Notes: generated by a model from the letters alone, not told the origin. Positions 17,748-26,809 are shown, counted from the stretch's first letter. The stretch is 64,000 bases of DNA from Spirosoma sp. 48-14 (GCF_001898575.1 NZ_MKUD01000088.1:125928-189927), one strand, 5' to 3'. Program-made: numbers and translations.

Positions 17748-18122
17748 ATGCGCTCTCTACTGATTTATACACTCCTTCTGGCCGTGCTGCTACCCAGCAT
17801 CAGCTCATGGGGTATCATTGCGCATTATCAGCTGAATAAAGAATACATTGCTCGGGTCTTGTGCGAGAATCGGGATAAACCGCAGATGCATTGTGATGGT
17901 AAATGCTACCTGGCTAAACGGTTAAAAGCGCAACAGGATAAGCAGGATAAAGAGACAACAGAGCGTGTTCAGCATACCTCACTGATTCAATTATATTTCG
18001 AGGCTAATCAGGCATTTACCTTTGTATCGCCAGTAGTGTATACACATCGGCAGGTATTTACGTATCTGCTTAGCCTGTACGCGGCTCCTACCCACGGCCT
18101 TCTTCGGCCACCCTGTGCCTGA
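17748..18122 (+). CDS. Small exported protein with HCDGKC motif, copy 1
   Basis: A 124-residue protein with an N-terminal hydrophobic signal or anchor (about residues 1-20). The conserved core is NKEYIARVLCENR, then MHCDGKCYLAKRLKAQQDKQ, giving clustered ligands C39, H48, C49 and C53, followed by a charged helix and a variable tail. I know this pattern as a small Bacteroidota protein near metal-related TonB receptors, but it has no assigned function; metal binding is inference. A near-identical core is encoded again at 24236. The first in-frame ATG is 17715, but the second (17748) matches the start of the paralogue and places the signal sequence at the N-terminus. Confidence 0.7.
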   Translation: MRSLLIYTLLLAVLLPSISSWGIIAHYQLNKEYIARVLCENRDKPQMHCDGKCYLAKRLKAQQDKQDKETTERVQHTSLIQLYFEANQAFTFVSPVVYTHRQVFTYLLSLYAAPTHGLLRPPCA

Positions 18123-18288
18123 TCTGGTACGTTAATCATTTCCAGTCGATAGCCCCGCTAAGATGGGCAAGTTTGCTGTATCTATGGCTGTCGATCAATA
18201 GGTCGGTGTTCTCGGACAACGTTCCATATTCTTCTAGTTCAGTCTGTTTGCTCATTGTGTGAGCAGGAGGCTTCCATGTTACTTCTGT

Positions 18289-18774
18289 ATGAATGCTACG
18301 AACTATAGTATAGCCCTATTGTTGGGCCTATTTTGTGTTGCCTGCCAATCGAGCCCATCGACTGATGCGGCCAATCAAGCTGATTCAAGTGCGCTAATCA
18401 CAGCCAGATCTCAATCGGTAGCCGATCTTGAAAAACAGATTTTGGCCCTTCATGACAGCGTAATGCCTGCCATGAGTGACCTGATGAAACTGAGAAAACA
18501 GGTGATGGAGCAGTTAGGCGAACTGGAAAAAGAGCCCATGTCGGCTGATGTACAGCGGCAGAAAGAGCAGGCTCTTGCCGTAAAGACAGCGCTGGATAAA
18601 GCCGATGCGTCGATGATGGATTGGATGCATATCTATAACGGAGACACCCTGGCAACGTTGAATGAGCAACAGGCCCTGGCGTATTTGAAAGATCAGCAGC
18701 AACGTGTACATACGATGAGTCTGTTGATGCGCAAAAGTATCGACGACGCGAGGGCTTATCTGAAACAGCTATGA
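18289..18774 (+). CDS. Lipoprotein with helical coiled-coil domain
   Basis: A 161-residue lipoprotein: signal sequence with lipobox CVAC and lipidated Cys about residue 19, then a Ser/Asp/Ala linker and an almost wholly helical region with heptad-like spacing (VADLEKQILALHDSVMPAM). It contains a Met-rich patch, ASMMDWMHIYNGD. Similar small lipoproteins occur next to SCO1 genes in Bacteroidota; the Met and His residues could bind copper, which is inference. Its stop codon overlaps the SCO1 start by 4 bp (ATGA), so the two are translationally coupled. A GTG at 18259 is in frame, but the ATG at 18289 puts the signal peptide first. Confidence 0.7.
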   Translation: MNATNYSIALLLGLFCVACQSSPSTDAANQADSSALITARSQSVADLEKQILALHDSVMPAMSDLMKLRKQVMEQLGELEKEPMSADVQRQKEQALAVKTALDKADASMMDWMHIYNGDTLATLNEQQALAYLKDQQQRVHTMSLLMRKSIDDARAYLKQL

Positions 18775-19412
18775 AATTCAGGTGCGCGTGTATAAGTCTG
18801 TTGTTGCTGTTTGGCCTGAGCCAATGTAGCCAGACGACTGAAAAGCTGCCCTATATCGGCGAGCCCGAAACGGTGACCAACCTGGTAGATGGAAACGAAG
18901 TAACGGGGCGAGGCTATCCAGTCATTCCAGCGTTTTCGTTCATCAATCAATATGGTAAGACGGTGACCCAGCAGGATTTCGATGGGAAAATCTACGTAGC
19001 CGATTTCTTCTTTGTGACTTGTCCGACTATTTGTCCCATTATGAAAAAGAACCTGCTGGAGGTATACAAAAAATATAAGGATAGTCCCGACGTCAGGATT
19101 CTATCGCATACCATCGACCCCGACCATGATACCCCGGTAGTACTCGGGGAATACGTTCGGGAGCTTGGTATTACAGGCACCATGTGGCAGTTCGTAACCG
19201 GCGACCGGGAAAAAATCTACGACATCGGTGAGAATCACTACCTGGTAACGGCTGGGAAAGATGCCAAAGCACCGGGTGGCTACATTCACAGTGGGGCCTT
19301 TGTCCTGATCGACAGGGAGAAGCACATTCGGGGGATGTATGATGGCACCACACAGGAGGGAACCCAGAAGTTGATCCGGGATATTAATGTGCTCCGGCAG
19401 GAATACGAGTAG
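18771..19412 (+). CDS. SCO1/SenC-family copper chaperone
   Basis: A 213-residue membrane-anchored thioredoxin-fold protein. The copper site is clear: CPTICP (C84, C88) and the distant His in YIHSGAF (H173). The rest of the SCO fold is present (QQDFDGKIYVADFFFVT, LSHTIDPDHDTP). SCO proteins deliver copper to the CuA centre of cytochrome oxidase or keep its thiols reduced. The N-terminal signal ends at GLSQC, a non-standard lipobox. Translational coupling to the lipoprotein upstream and the copper-type MbnP genes downstream support a copper role for this arm of the island. Confidence 0.92.
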   Translation: MKFRCACISLLLLFGLSQCSQTTEKLPYIGEPETVTNLVDGNEVTGRGYPVIPAFSFINQYGKTVTQQDFDGKIYVADFFFVTCPTICPIMKKNLLEVYKKYKDSPDVRILSHTIDPDHDTPVVLGEYVRELGITGTMWQFVTGDREKIYDIGENHYLVTAGKDAKAPGGYIHSGAFVLIDREKHIRGMYDGTTQEGTQKLIRDINVLRQEYE

Positions 19413-19435
19413 CGAATGGAAATTACCAAACTCTT

Positions 19436-20569
19436 ATGAATCGAACACGTAGTCTGTTTACACTTCATAGCTGGCTGGGGCTATTTACTGGTATTTTTCT
19501 TTTTCTGCTGGGGCTGAGTGGATCGGTGCTCGTGTTCCGGCATGAACTGGATCAGGTTGCCAACCGTGAAGTCCTGACGGTAAAGTTACCGACTCAAGTT
19601 GTGGCCAATCCTTTAACCCGGTGTTATCAAACGATTCTCAGCCGCTATCCAAACCTGGACGGCATTGCCTGGCTTAATCCTGACGCCGGACCGACAGAGG
19701 CCTACGACTTTCGGCTTTACCTAAATGATACCCAGTTGCTCACGTACGATCTGGGATTGATTTCATTTAATCCATATACCGGAACGATAGTGCGTGAAGG
19801 TAAATCGATTGACTTCAGTCCCAGCATCATCGAATGGTTATTCCAGTTTCATTTTAGTTTCCAGTTAGGCATGCCAGGAGCGGCTTTAACTGCGCTGTTT
19901 GGGCTGACCATGTTGGGGTCGTTGCTGACCGGGTTAGTCATCTACCGAAAAATGATCTGGAGAGTGCTGACGCTTCGGTCGCGAATAAACCGCAAAAACT
20001 GGCGAACCATCAGCTCGGATCTTCATCGGCAGGTTGGGGTGTGGTCGTTATTGCTCAATGCTGTAATCTTCTTTACGGGCTTCTGGATGAATCTGTTTGC
20101 ATTTGAGCCCAAAACCTGGCAGGCTGAACTAACGCAAACCCGGCTTAATACGCCAATGGCTCTGACGGCCGATGGGTTGTACCAGCAGGCCAGGCGATTA
20201 ATGCCCGATCTGGAACCGTCGTATGTATATCTGCCGACACAGCCTGAGCGCAAATTTAGGGTCAGCGGACCCTTGAAAGGGCAGTGGGCGTTGTGGGGAG
20301 CTGGTAACGCCGTTATTCTTGATCAGCAAACGGGCAAACTTGTCCAGATTCGTCGACTATCGGAACTGCCAGTGGCCAAACGTCTGGAGTCGGCATTTTT
20401 TCCATTGCATGTAGGCAACTACGGCGGCTTACCCGTAAAAATTGTGTATGTATTGATTGGTTTAACGCCGGGCATACTGGCTATTACGGGTTTTCTGCTC
20501 TGGTGGCGACGGGCTCGGAAGCCAACGCGTAATTGGCCTGAACAGCGTATTGTTGTTAGGCCAACCTAA
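19436..20569 (+). CDS. PepSY-associated transmembrane protein
   Basis: A 377-residue inner-membrane protein of the PepSY_TM type. It shows the N-terminal LHSWLGLFTGIFLFLLGLSG segment with FRHELD after it, a second membrane pair around HRQVGVWSLLLNAVIFFTGF, periplasmic PepSY-like domains, and the final LHVGNYGGLPVKIVYVLIGL. Conserved His residues near membrane faces (for example H11 and H36) suggest haem or metal-linked electron transfer. Relatives act as reductases or accessory proteins in siderophore and metal uptake. It lies 23 bp after SCO1 and before the receptor gene, consistent with reduction of imported metal. Confidence 0.85.
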   Translation: MNRTRSLFTLHSWLGLFTGIFLFLLGLSGSVLVFRHELDQVANREVLTVKLPTQVVANPLTRCYQTILSRYPNLDGIAWLNPDAGPTEAYDFRLYLNDTQLLTYDLGLISFNPYTGTIVREGKSIDFSPSIIEWLFQFHFSFQLGMPGAALTALFGLTMLGSLLTGLVIYRKMIWRVLTLRSRINRKNWRTISSDLHRQVGVWSLLLNAVIFFTGFWMNLFAFEPKTWQAELTQTRLNTPMALTADGLYQQARRLMPDLEPSYVYLPTQPERKFRVSGPLKGQWALWGAGNAVILDQQTGKLVQIRRLSELPVAKRLESAFFPLHVGNYGGLPVKIVYVLIGLTPGILAITGFLLWWRRARKPTRNWPEQRIVVRPT

Positions 20570-20606
20570 CTGGCTTGGTTGACACAAGTCTCTAACTCTA
20601 TTCAGC

Positions 20607-20792
20607 ATGAACGCATTACCTACTCGTCGGGACTTACAACAGCTACTGGCCAATACAGGAGTTTCGCTGCCAGAGTCGAAATCAGTATGGTCGCAGGAAG
20701 CTATTAACTGGACTGCCTTGGTACTCATTCACGTTGCTCTATTGCTGGCAATGTGGGACATACTTGTCCGTCTCCGGCCGCTCACACATTAA
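20607..20792 (+). CDS. Small one-TM protein
   Basis: A 61-residue protein: a polar N-terminal half (RRDLQQLLANTGVSLPESK) followed by one hydrophobic helix (TALVLIHVALLLAMWDILVRL). It sits 37 bp after the PepSY gene and 13 bp before the PfpI-YHS gene on the same strand, in the expected spacing of an operon. No family is recognised. The position suggests an accessory subunit of the PepSY protein. Confidence 0.5.
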   Translation: MNALPTRRDLQQLLANTGVSLPESKSVWSQEAINWTALVLIHVALLLAMWDILVRLRPLTH

Positions 20793-20805
20793 CGAATCTT
20801 ATCCC

Positions 20806-21726
20806 ATGAAAAAACGTAATCAACTTATTTTAGGGCTCTTTCTGTTCGTTTATACAAGCCTGTCCGCGCAGGCACAATCTGCCCCGGTTGGTGATACAAC
20901 CCGGGTCGCCATTCTGCTGTTTCCAGGCGTAGAGTTGCTCGATTTTGCCGGACCGCTGGAAGTGTTTAATCACATGGAAAGCGCTAAGGTATATACCGTA
21001 GCGGCTCAGTCGGGCCCCATGACCATTATGCAAAGAATGCTCACCGTCGTGCCCGAATATACCCTGTCGACAGCGCCATTGCCTGATGTGCTGGTGGTGC
21101 CAGGTGGACGAATGGAAGAGGTTATGCAGGATAGTAGCGTCGTCAGTTGGATTAGGCGGACTACGTCCCATCGGCAACTGACGATGTCGGTCTGCACAGG
21201 TACGTTTCTGCTGGGCAAGGCGGGTCTGTTAGATGGTAAGACCATTACGACGCATTGGGCAGCCACTCAAATGCTTCAGCAAATGACCCCCAAAGCTACG
21301 GTGATGGAGCATACCCGGTTCGTGGATCAGGGTAATCTAGTAACTACAGCGGGTGTTTCGGCGGGTATTGACGGGGCCTTGCGCGTAGTGGCCCGGCTGA
21401 AAGGCATGGAAGCTGCCAAACAGATCGCCCGCATCATGGAATATGACAAGTGGGACCCGAAGGCAGGACTCGTTGTGGGCCAGATACGAACCCAGGCTAA
21501 AGGGAAAGCCAACCCAACTGTCGGGAAACCAGCCGCCGTCAAAAAAACGGTAGTGATGAAACCGGGTCAATGGAAACTAACCTCATCTATTGACCCAGTC
21601 TGCCAAATGTCAGTAGACGGATTGGTGGCCGATACAGCTCGGTACATGGGCAAGACGTATGGGTTCTGTTCAAAAATGTGTAAAGAGCGGTTCAGGAAAG
21701 AACCGATGACCTACCTCAAGCACTAA
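20806..21726 (+). CDS. Secreted DJ-1/PfpI-family protein fused to a YHS metal-binding domain
   Basis: A 306-residue protein: a signal peptide ending LSAQAQ (about 24), a DJ-1/PfpI domain (about 30-220), a basic linker and a C-terminal YHS-type domain (about 262-304). The nucleophile elbow is MSVCTGTFLLGKAG with C130; GVELLDFAGPLEVF holds the conserved acidic residue. The YHS part reads DPVCQMSVDG ... GKTYGFCSKMCKERF with C266, C288 and C292 as likely ligands. PfpI relatives include AraC-regulator N-domains, hydratases and amidases; here no HTH follows. A signal peptide plus YHS is unusual and fits an exported metal-handling protein. An in-frame TTG further upstream is rejected because it would bury the signal peptide. 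Confidence 0.8.
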   Translation: MKKRNQLILGLFLFVYTSLSAQAQSAPVGDTTRVAILLFPGVELLDFAGPLEVFNHMESAKVYTVAAQSGPMTIMQRMLTVVPEYTLSTAPLPDVLVVPGGRMEEVMQDSSVVSWIRRTTSHRQLTMSVCTGTFLLGKAGLLDGKTITTHWAATQMLQQMTPKATVMEHTRFVDQGNLVTTAGVSAGIDGALRVVARLKGMEAAKQIARIMEYDKWDPKAGLVVGQIRTQAKGKANPTVGKPAAVKKTVVMKPGQWKLTSSIDPVCQMSVDGLVADTARYMGKTYGFCSKMCKERFRKEPMTYLKH

Positions 21727-21801
21727 ACTATCTATTGGCTCAATTATGTCTGGTCTGTTCTACCTGAACTAGATGTAATTGACCTTACCCCAAACTTTAT
21801 T

Positions 21802-23718
21802 ATGCGTTTCAATAATACGTTTCTCCTTCTGCTTTGCCTGCTGGCCATCAGCAGTTTTGCCCAAACCATAACCGGGAAAATTAAATCTGGTTCAGGCGAA
21901 GCCATCGGTTTTGCCAACATCTCCGTTTTGAACAGTTCGAACGGGACAACGGCCGACAAAGACGGTAATTTTTCCCTGGATCTGGCCAGAGGAAGGTACC
22001 AGTTACAAGTCAGTGCTATTGGCTTTGCCACCAAAATTCAACGGGTGACTGTATCGGACCAACCGCAAACGGTAGACGTCACCTTGGTGGATAATACCAA
22101 TGCCCTGAGCGAAGTGGTCGTCACGGCTGATAAAACCGAAGAAAAGCTACAAAACACGCCGTTGGCGGTTACCTCGCTCAATGCCAGGCAGCTAGAAGAA
22201 TATCGGGTGTGGACCATCAGCGACCTCACTGCCCTGGCACCCAGCACCTTTATTGTGGAACACGGAAATAGCACCGGGTCTAATTTTTTGAATATTCGGG
22301 GGGCTATGGGGTTTGCCAATGATCAGTCCGTGGCTACGTATGTGGACGGGGTCTATCAGTTTGATTATTTTTCGGCCCCCTTCAATTTCAGCAATATCGA
22401 ACGAATCGAAATTCTACGGGGACCCCAGGGTACGCTCTACGGCCGAAATGCCTATAGTGGCGTGCTCAACGTAATTACCAAACGACCCACCAACAAAACC
22501 AGCGCATTTGCCGAAATCGATTTGGGCAATTACGGCCAGCAGCGGTATAGTGTGGGGCTCAATGCCCCGCTCATACAGGATAAATTGTTTGTGAACGCCG
22601 GATTTCAGGCCAACATTCGGGGAGCAATCTATTCGAATCCAACCCTGGACACTAGAAATTTCGACCATCATAAGGCCTATAGCGGCAATGTAAACCTGAA
22701 ATATCTGGTATCGGACAAGTGGATAGTCGACTGGAACACAAGGTATGAAAACGACAACGATAAGGGGGCATATCCCTGGGCCGCTACCGACAGCGCGGCC
22801 CGAGCCAATCCGTACACGGTTTTTGGCAATTGGGATAATACCGAACGCAGAACCAATTTCAACACTTCTCTAGGTGTGCGATACTTTGGCCGTACGTTTA
22901 ATTTTACGTCCATCACCGCTTTTGTCGATTATCATATCTGGTTGCCGGGACGATTTGATTTTGATTTTGGGCCCGACCAGTTAATTAGCTTTACTACCTG
23001 GACAGAACAAAACGAATTGACCCAGGAGTTTCGCATTTCGTCGCCAGCCAATGCCGGGAAATGGAAATGGACCGTAGGCTCTTATTTATTCGGGGAAAAA
23101 ATAAAGAATAGCAGCACGACCTATTTCGACAAGGACTATGCTCTCCTCGATCCGAATGCGCCCTACGCGTCCATCGGCAACGGGAAACGGAATGGGTACG
23201 GTATCGCATTTTTTGGGCAGGCGGCCTACGCCATCACGCCAGCTTTTGACGTAACGATTGGGGCCAGGTATGACATCGAGCGCCGGGAACTGACGCAAAA
23301 TTCTTTGTTTGAAAAAGATAATGTAGTTACGTTGTTAGCCCCGGACAGCACCTCAAAAAAGACTTTTAATGCGTTTACGCCCAAGGTTATTTTGAGTTAC
23401 AAATTGACGGATAACTCGATGGTATATGGGGCGTATGCCAAAGGATTCCGAGTGGGCGGATTTAATTTTGGCAACCTAGCCAATCCAACCTATAACCCGG
23501 AAAAATCAGATAATTATGAAGTGGGTATCAAAAATACGCTTTTCACAAACCGGCTTAAACTGAACCTGACGGCGTTTTATTTCCAACAAAAAGACCAGCA
23601 GGTATCCACCTCCCGCGACGGCGTAAACTATGCCACGCTGAATGTGGGCGATATGGATAATTATGGATTGGAGCTGGAAGTATCGACCCTGCCGATCAAA
23701 AACTTACAAATCGACTAG
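21802..23718 (+). CDS. TonB-dependent receptor, N-terminal part (ends at in-frame amber codon)
   Basis: 638 residues of an outer-membrane receptor: signal peptide ending ISSFAQ, a CarboxypepD_reg-like domain (about 20-95; ITGKIKSGSGEAIGFANISV), the plug domain (about 105-230; VYQFDYFSAPFNFSNIERIE and LRGPQGTLYGRNAYSGVLN), and most of the beta-barrel. A TAG at 23716-23718 stops it before the last barrel strands. The same frame continues for 134 more codons with clear TBDR sequence, so the intact gene would give 773 residues. Neighbours suggest metal or metallophore import. Without the C-terminal strands the product should not insert in the membrane, unless the stop is read through or is a sequence error. 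Confidence 0.85.
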   Translation: MRFNNTFLLLLCLLAISSFAQTITGKIKSGSGEAIGFANISVLNSSNGTTADKDGNFSLDLARGRYQLQVSAIGFATKIQRVTVSDQPQTVDVTLVDNTNALSEVVVTADKTEEKLQNTPLAVTSLNARQLEEYRVWTISDLTALAPSTFIVEHGNSTGSNFLNIRGAMGFANDQSVATYVDGVYQFDYFSAPFNFSNIERIEILRGPQGTLYGRNAYSGVLNVITKRPTNKTSAFAEIDLGNYGQQRYSVGLNAPLIQDKLFVNAGFQANIRGAIYSNPTLDTRNFDHHKAYSGNVNLKYLVSDKWIVDWNTRYENDNDKGAYPWAATDSAARANPYTVFGNWDNTERRTNFNTSLGVRYFGRTFNFTSITAFVDYHIWLPGRFDFDFGPDQLISFTTWTEQNELTQEFRISSPANAGKWKWTVGSYLFGEKIKNSSTTYFDKDYALLDPNAPYASIGNGKRNGYGIAFFGQAAYAITPAFDVTIGARYDIERRELTQNSLFEKDNVVTLLAPDSTSKKTFNAFTPKVILSYKLTDNSMVYGAYAKGFRVGGFNFGNLANPTYNPEKSDNYEVGIKNTLFTNRLKLNLTAFYFQQKDQQVSTSRDGVNYATLNVGDMDNYGLELEVSTLPIKNLQID

Positions 23719-24123
23719 ACGGCCAGTACCTCACACAGTGAATACAAAAAATTACAACTTTTTGATGCAGAAACCAATGCGGTAAACGATTACAAGGGTA
23801 ACAAAGCGATTAACAATCCAGCTTTGCAGTCGATGCTTGCCGTTCAATACGGCGTGCCTTTTGCTACTTCTGCTCAAACGTTCAAAGCCTTTGTCAGGGG
23901 GGAATTCCGATACATCGGCCAATACCAGTTGGATTTTGTCAATGCCTATCAGCAGAGCGCGTATGGTATGGTTAACACCCGAGCCGGTGTTACCAGTAGT
24001 CATTTTGATGTTGCCCTGTGGGTTCGTAATCTTACGGATGTGCGCTACATGGCGTATGGGTACGGCAGTTATATGATGGGCCTTCCCCGAATGCTGGGTA
24101 TAACCCTAACTGGTAAATTTTGA
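23719..24123 (+). pseudogene. C-terminal remainder of the TonB-dependent receptor
   Basis: Same reading frame as the receptor part upstream, starting directly after the amber codon. It begins TASTSHSEYKKLQLFD, a normal continuation of barrel sequence, and ends RNLTDVRYMAYGYGSY ... GITLTGKF, the typical TBDR C-terminus with a terminal aromatic residue. A single base change (for example TTG or CAG to TAG) explains the break. There is no independent signal or good start, so it is not a separate gene. Confidence 0.8.
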
Positions 24124-24235
24124 TTTTTGACCGTTGGGGTATCCGGGATTATACTCTCTGATTACGTTTACCCCTTATTGTACCAAAGTAAACCTCTTGT
24201 TCCTGTTTGTTTTTGTAAGCGCTGTTGAATTGCCA

Positions 24236-24628
24236 ATGCGGACATTTATTCTGTATCTACTGCTGATTGCGACAATATTGCCGACGGTAAGTCCGTGGGG
24301 GATTGTTGCGCACTATCAGCTTAATAAAGAATACATTGCCCGGGTGCTTTGCGAAAACCGCAACCGACCCGAATTGCATTGTGATGGCAAATGTTATCTG
24401 GCTCGCCGTCTGAAAGCACAGCAGGATCGGCAGGACAAGGAAACTACCGAGCGCGTTCAGCATACGCCTTCCGTTCAACTTTATTGCAACGAGCGCTTCG
24501 GCTTTTGCTGCGAACCGGTTTCTGCCTTCAGGGAAGCTATTCCCACTTTTGCCTATCAATTGATTGTTTATTCTGCACCATTACCTGCTGTTTTTCAGCC
24601 ACCAGGTAATCCTGGCCAGTGGGCTTGA
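24236..24628 (+). CDS. Small exported protein with HCDGKC motif, copy 2
   Basis: A 130-residue paralogue of the 17748 product. It shares the signal/anchor layout, the NKEYIARVLCENR core, and the same ligand positions (C39, H48, C49, C53) with HCDGKCYLARRLKAQQDRQ. The C-terminal tails differ; this copy adds a CC pair (GFCCEPV). It follows the TonB receptor by about 110 bp, whereas copy 1 opens the whole operon. Two divergent copies in one island suggest separate partners or localisations. An upstream in-frame TTG (24134) is rejected because the paralogue begins at the ATG equivalent to 24236. Confidence 0.7.
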   Translation: MRTFILYLLLIATILPTVSPWGIVAHYQLNKEYIARVLCENRNRPELHCDGKCYLARRLKAQQDRQDKETTERVQHTPSVQLYCNERFGFCCEPVSAFREAIPTFAYQLIVYSAPLPAVFQPPGNPGQWA

Positions 24629-24834
24629 CAACGAAGCCGTTTGTTCGTCGCCAGCATCTGTCGGGCGAAATCAAAATTCTCAATTATTAACTTATTCATT
24701 TTTAGGTTAGTCGTTCCCAAACGGGCTCATATTCTGGCCGAACAGATCGGCTTGCGCAAGTAGCGCATGCCCAGTAAGGCGTATGGATACGGTTGTCTTT
24801 GAGGTGACGATGACTTGACCGCTTTAACACGATT

Positions 24835-25665
24835 ATGCATACTCATTTTTCATATCAACTTATCGTTTCGTTTCTGATTGTCGGTATTACGTTGGTTTCC
24901 TGTAAGAAGGACGACGAGGATATCATTGACCCAGCCGTTAAAAACTCGGTATCCATTCAATTTGAAAACCGGGTGGGCGATCAGAAACTTGTACTGGGGA
25001 CTCCTGCTTACAAAAATGCATCGGGAGAAACGTTTGCCCTTACGACGCTCAATTACTTTATCAGTAATATATCGCTCAAAAAAGATGACGGTACAGTCCA
25101 GAAATTCCCCAATCAGTATTTTCTGGTTCGCCAGGCTGATGCGGCTTCGCAGGTGATTACGCTAAAGGATGTACCCTCGGGCAATTATAGTGAGATGAGC
25201 TTCATGATTGGGGTCGATAGTACCAAAAGTGTATCGCCCGTCAGCGAGCGGGTAGGGGCACTGGATGTGACTAGCTACGGCACGGATGGCATGTACTGGT
25301 CGTGGAATTCGGGCTATATTTTCCTGAAAATAGAAGGCACATCAACCGCTGTACCGACCACAATCAGTGCCAATCAAAGTTTTGCGATGCACATCGGTGG
25401 ATATGGTGGCGGCTGGAATGGCTCTGCCAAAACGGTGAATAACCTTCGTTCGGTAACGTTACCCATGACGACGAAAGCCACCGTTCGGGGAAATATCGCT
25501 CCTGAGATTCACTTGTTTGTGGATGCGCTCCAGATCTTCAATGGCCCCAATAAGATCAGCCTGGCTACGACGAACAGTGTGCATATGCCTGCTGCTGCAA
25601 CGCCCATTGCAGACAACTACAAGACCATGTTTCAGGTCGATCACGTACACAACGATAAGCAATAG
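24835..25665 (+). CDS. MbnP-like copper-binding lipoprotein, copy 1
   Basis: A 276-residue lipoprotein (lipobox LVSC, lipidated Cys about 23) with the MbnP-like domain: LNYFISNISLKKDDG, SFMIGVDS, the signature MYWSWNSGYIFLKIEG (W155 and W157), FAMHIGGYGGGWNG (H186) and a His-containing C-terminus (VDHVHNDKQ). In methanotrophs, MbnP and CorA bind copper through a kynurenine made from a Trp by the partner haem enzyme. Which Trp is modified here is not visible from sequence. The matching enzyme gene starts 51 bp downstream. Family assignment rests on these motifs and on the partner gene. Confidence 0.82.
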   Translation: MHTHFSYQLIVSFLIVGITLVSCKKDDEDIIDPAVKNSVSIQFENRVGDQKLVLGTPAYKNASGETFALTTLNYFISNISLKKDDGTVQKFPNQYFLVRQADAASQVITLKDVPSGNYSEMSFMIGVDSTKSVSPVSERVGALDVTSYGTDGMYWSWNSGYIFLKIEGTSTAVPTTISANQSFAMHIGGYGGGWNGSAKTVNNLRSVTLPMTTKATVRGNIAPEIHLFVDALQIFNGPNKISLATTNSVHMPAAATPIADNYKTMFQVDHVHNDKQ

Positions 25666-25716
25666 GTCGCATCGGTCCCTGGCTTCACAGGCTGGGGGCC
25701 GTTCTTGTTCTAGCTT

Positions 25717-26781
25717 ATGAATAGACTATCGAGTCTCAAAACAGGATTTGGGGGCGTTGGTTTGGTGTTGGGGCTGCTGGCCTGCCAGGTGGAAGAGCCG
25801 GAGGCTCAGCCCCAGGAACTTTTTCAACAGCCTGCCAATTTTCCCCAGCCGGTTTACGCCGTGGACCAAAATCGGCCCACGGCGGCCGGGGTAGCTTTAG
25901 GCAAATCGTTGTTTTACGATGGCATCCTGTCGCGCGACGGGTCGATTTCCTGCGCTGAGTGCCATAACCAGGCATATGCGTTTACGCACCACCAGCATGA
26001 TGTTAGTCACGGGATCGATAATCGGGTAGGAACCCGGAATTCACTGCCGATTCAGAACCTGGCCTGGGCATCGGATTTTTTCTGGGATGGAGGAGTACAT
26101 AGCCTGGATTTAGTACCGATTGCACCCATCGAAAATTCGGTGGAAATGGATGAACGATCGGCGAATGTGATCCGTAAACTGCGGGCAAGTGCTACCTATC
26201 CTGCTTTGTTTAAAGCGGCCTTTGGTACTGACGAGATCAATGGGCCTCGTTTTCTGCAAGCCTTGTCGCAGTTTATGCTAACGATGGTTTCAGGGAATTC
26301 GCGCTACGACAAGTGGGTTCGGAAAGAGCCGGGCGGTACGCTGACCGTCGAAGAAATGGCCGGGCTAACGGCTTTTCGGGCTAAATGCAGTGGCTGCCAT
26401 GCAGGTGAGTTGTTTACTGACAACAGCTTTCGGAACAATGGCCTGTTTATTCAGGGGAGTAACGATGAAGGGCGGGCTCACGTTACCGAGCTGCCGCAGG
26501 ATCGCTACAAATTTAAGGTGCCGAGTTTACGGAATGTTGAGAAAACATTGCCTTATATGCACGACGGCCGATTTTATTCGCTCGAAGCCGTGCTGAATCA
26601 TTACGCCGAAAATGTGCAGCCAACCGAAAATCTCGATCCTTTACTTCAGCCGAAAAGTAACTCGGACCAATCCCGGCTAGGTATTCCACTAACATCGGAC
26701 GAAAAACGACAGATCATTGCATTCCTGAAAACACTTACCGACGACCAGTTCCTGCGTGACCCTCGGTTTGCCATTCAGTGA
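25717..26781 (+). CDS. Dihaem cytochrome c peroxidase-type enzyme, MbnH/MauG-like
   Basis: A 354-residue lipoprotein (lipobox LLAC, Cys about 23) of the CcpA/MauG superfamily. Two haem c sites are present: SCAECH (C79, C82, H83) and CSGCH (C224, C227, H228). FFWDGG (around 121-126) and LPYMHDGRFYSLEAVLNHY (around 278-297) are family landmarks; M281 in PYMHDG is a candidate distal ligand, where MauG is known to use Tyr. Ordinary members reduce peroxide; the MauG/MbnH branch oxidises protein residues through a bis-Fe(IV) state. Its place between two MbnP genes argues for the second function. It acts in the periplasm or at the membrane surface. Confidence 0.85.
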   Translation: MNRLSSLKTGFGGVGLVLGLLACQVEEPEAQPQELFQQPANFPQPVYAVDQNRPTAAGVALGKSLFYDGILSRDGSISCAECHNQAYAFTHHQHDVSHGIDNRVGTRNSLPIQNLAWASDFFWDGGVHSLDLVPIAPIENSVEMDERSANVIRKLRASATYPALFKAAFGTDEINGPRFLQALSQFMLTMVSGNSRYDKWVRKEPGGTLTVEEMAGLTAFRAKCSGCHAGELFTDNSFRNNGLFIQGSNDEGRAHVTELPQDRYKFKVPSLRNVEKTLPYMHDGRFYSLEAVLNHYAENVQPTENLDPLLQPKSNSDQSRLGIPLTSDEKRQIIAFLKTLTDDQFLRDPRFAIQ

Positions 26782-26809
26782 TGATTAACCAACTAAAGGC
26801 GATTGCCCT

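Noticed and set aside
24134..24235. Longer N-terminus for the second HCDGKC protein
   Set aside because: It would start at TTG and place 34 unrelated residues before the signal sequence; the paralogue supports the ATG at 24236.
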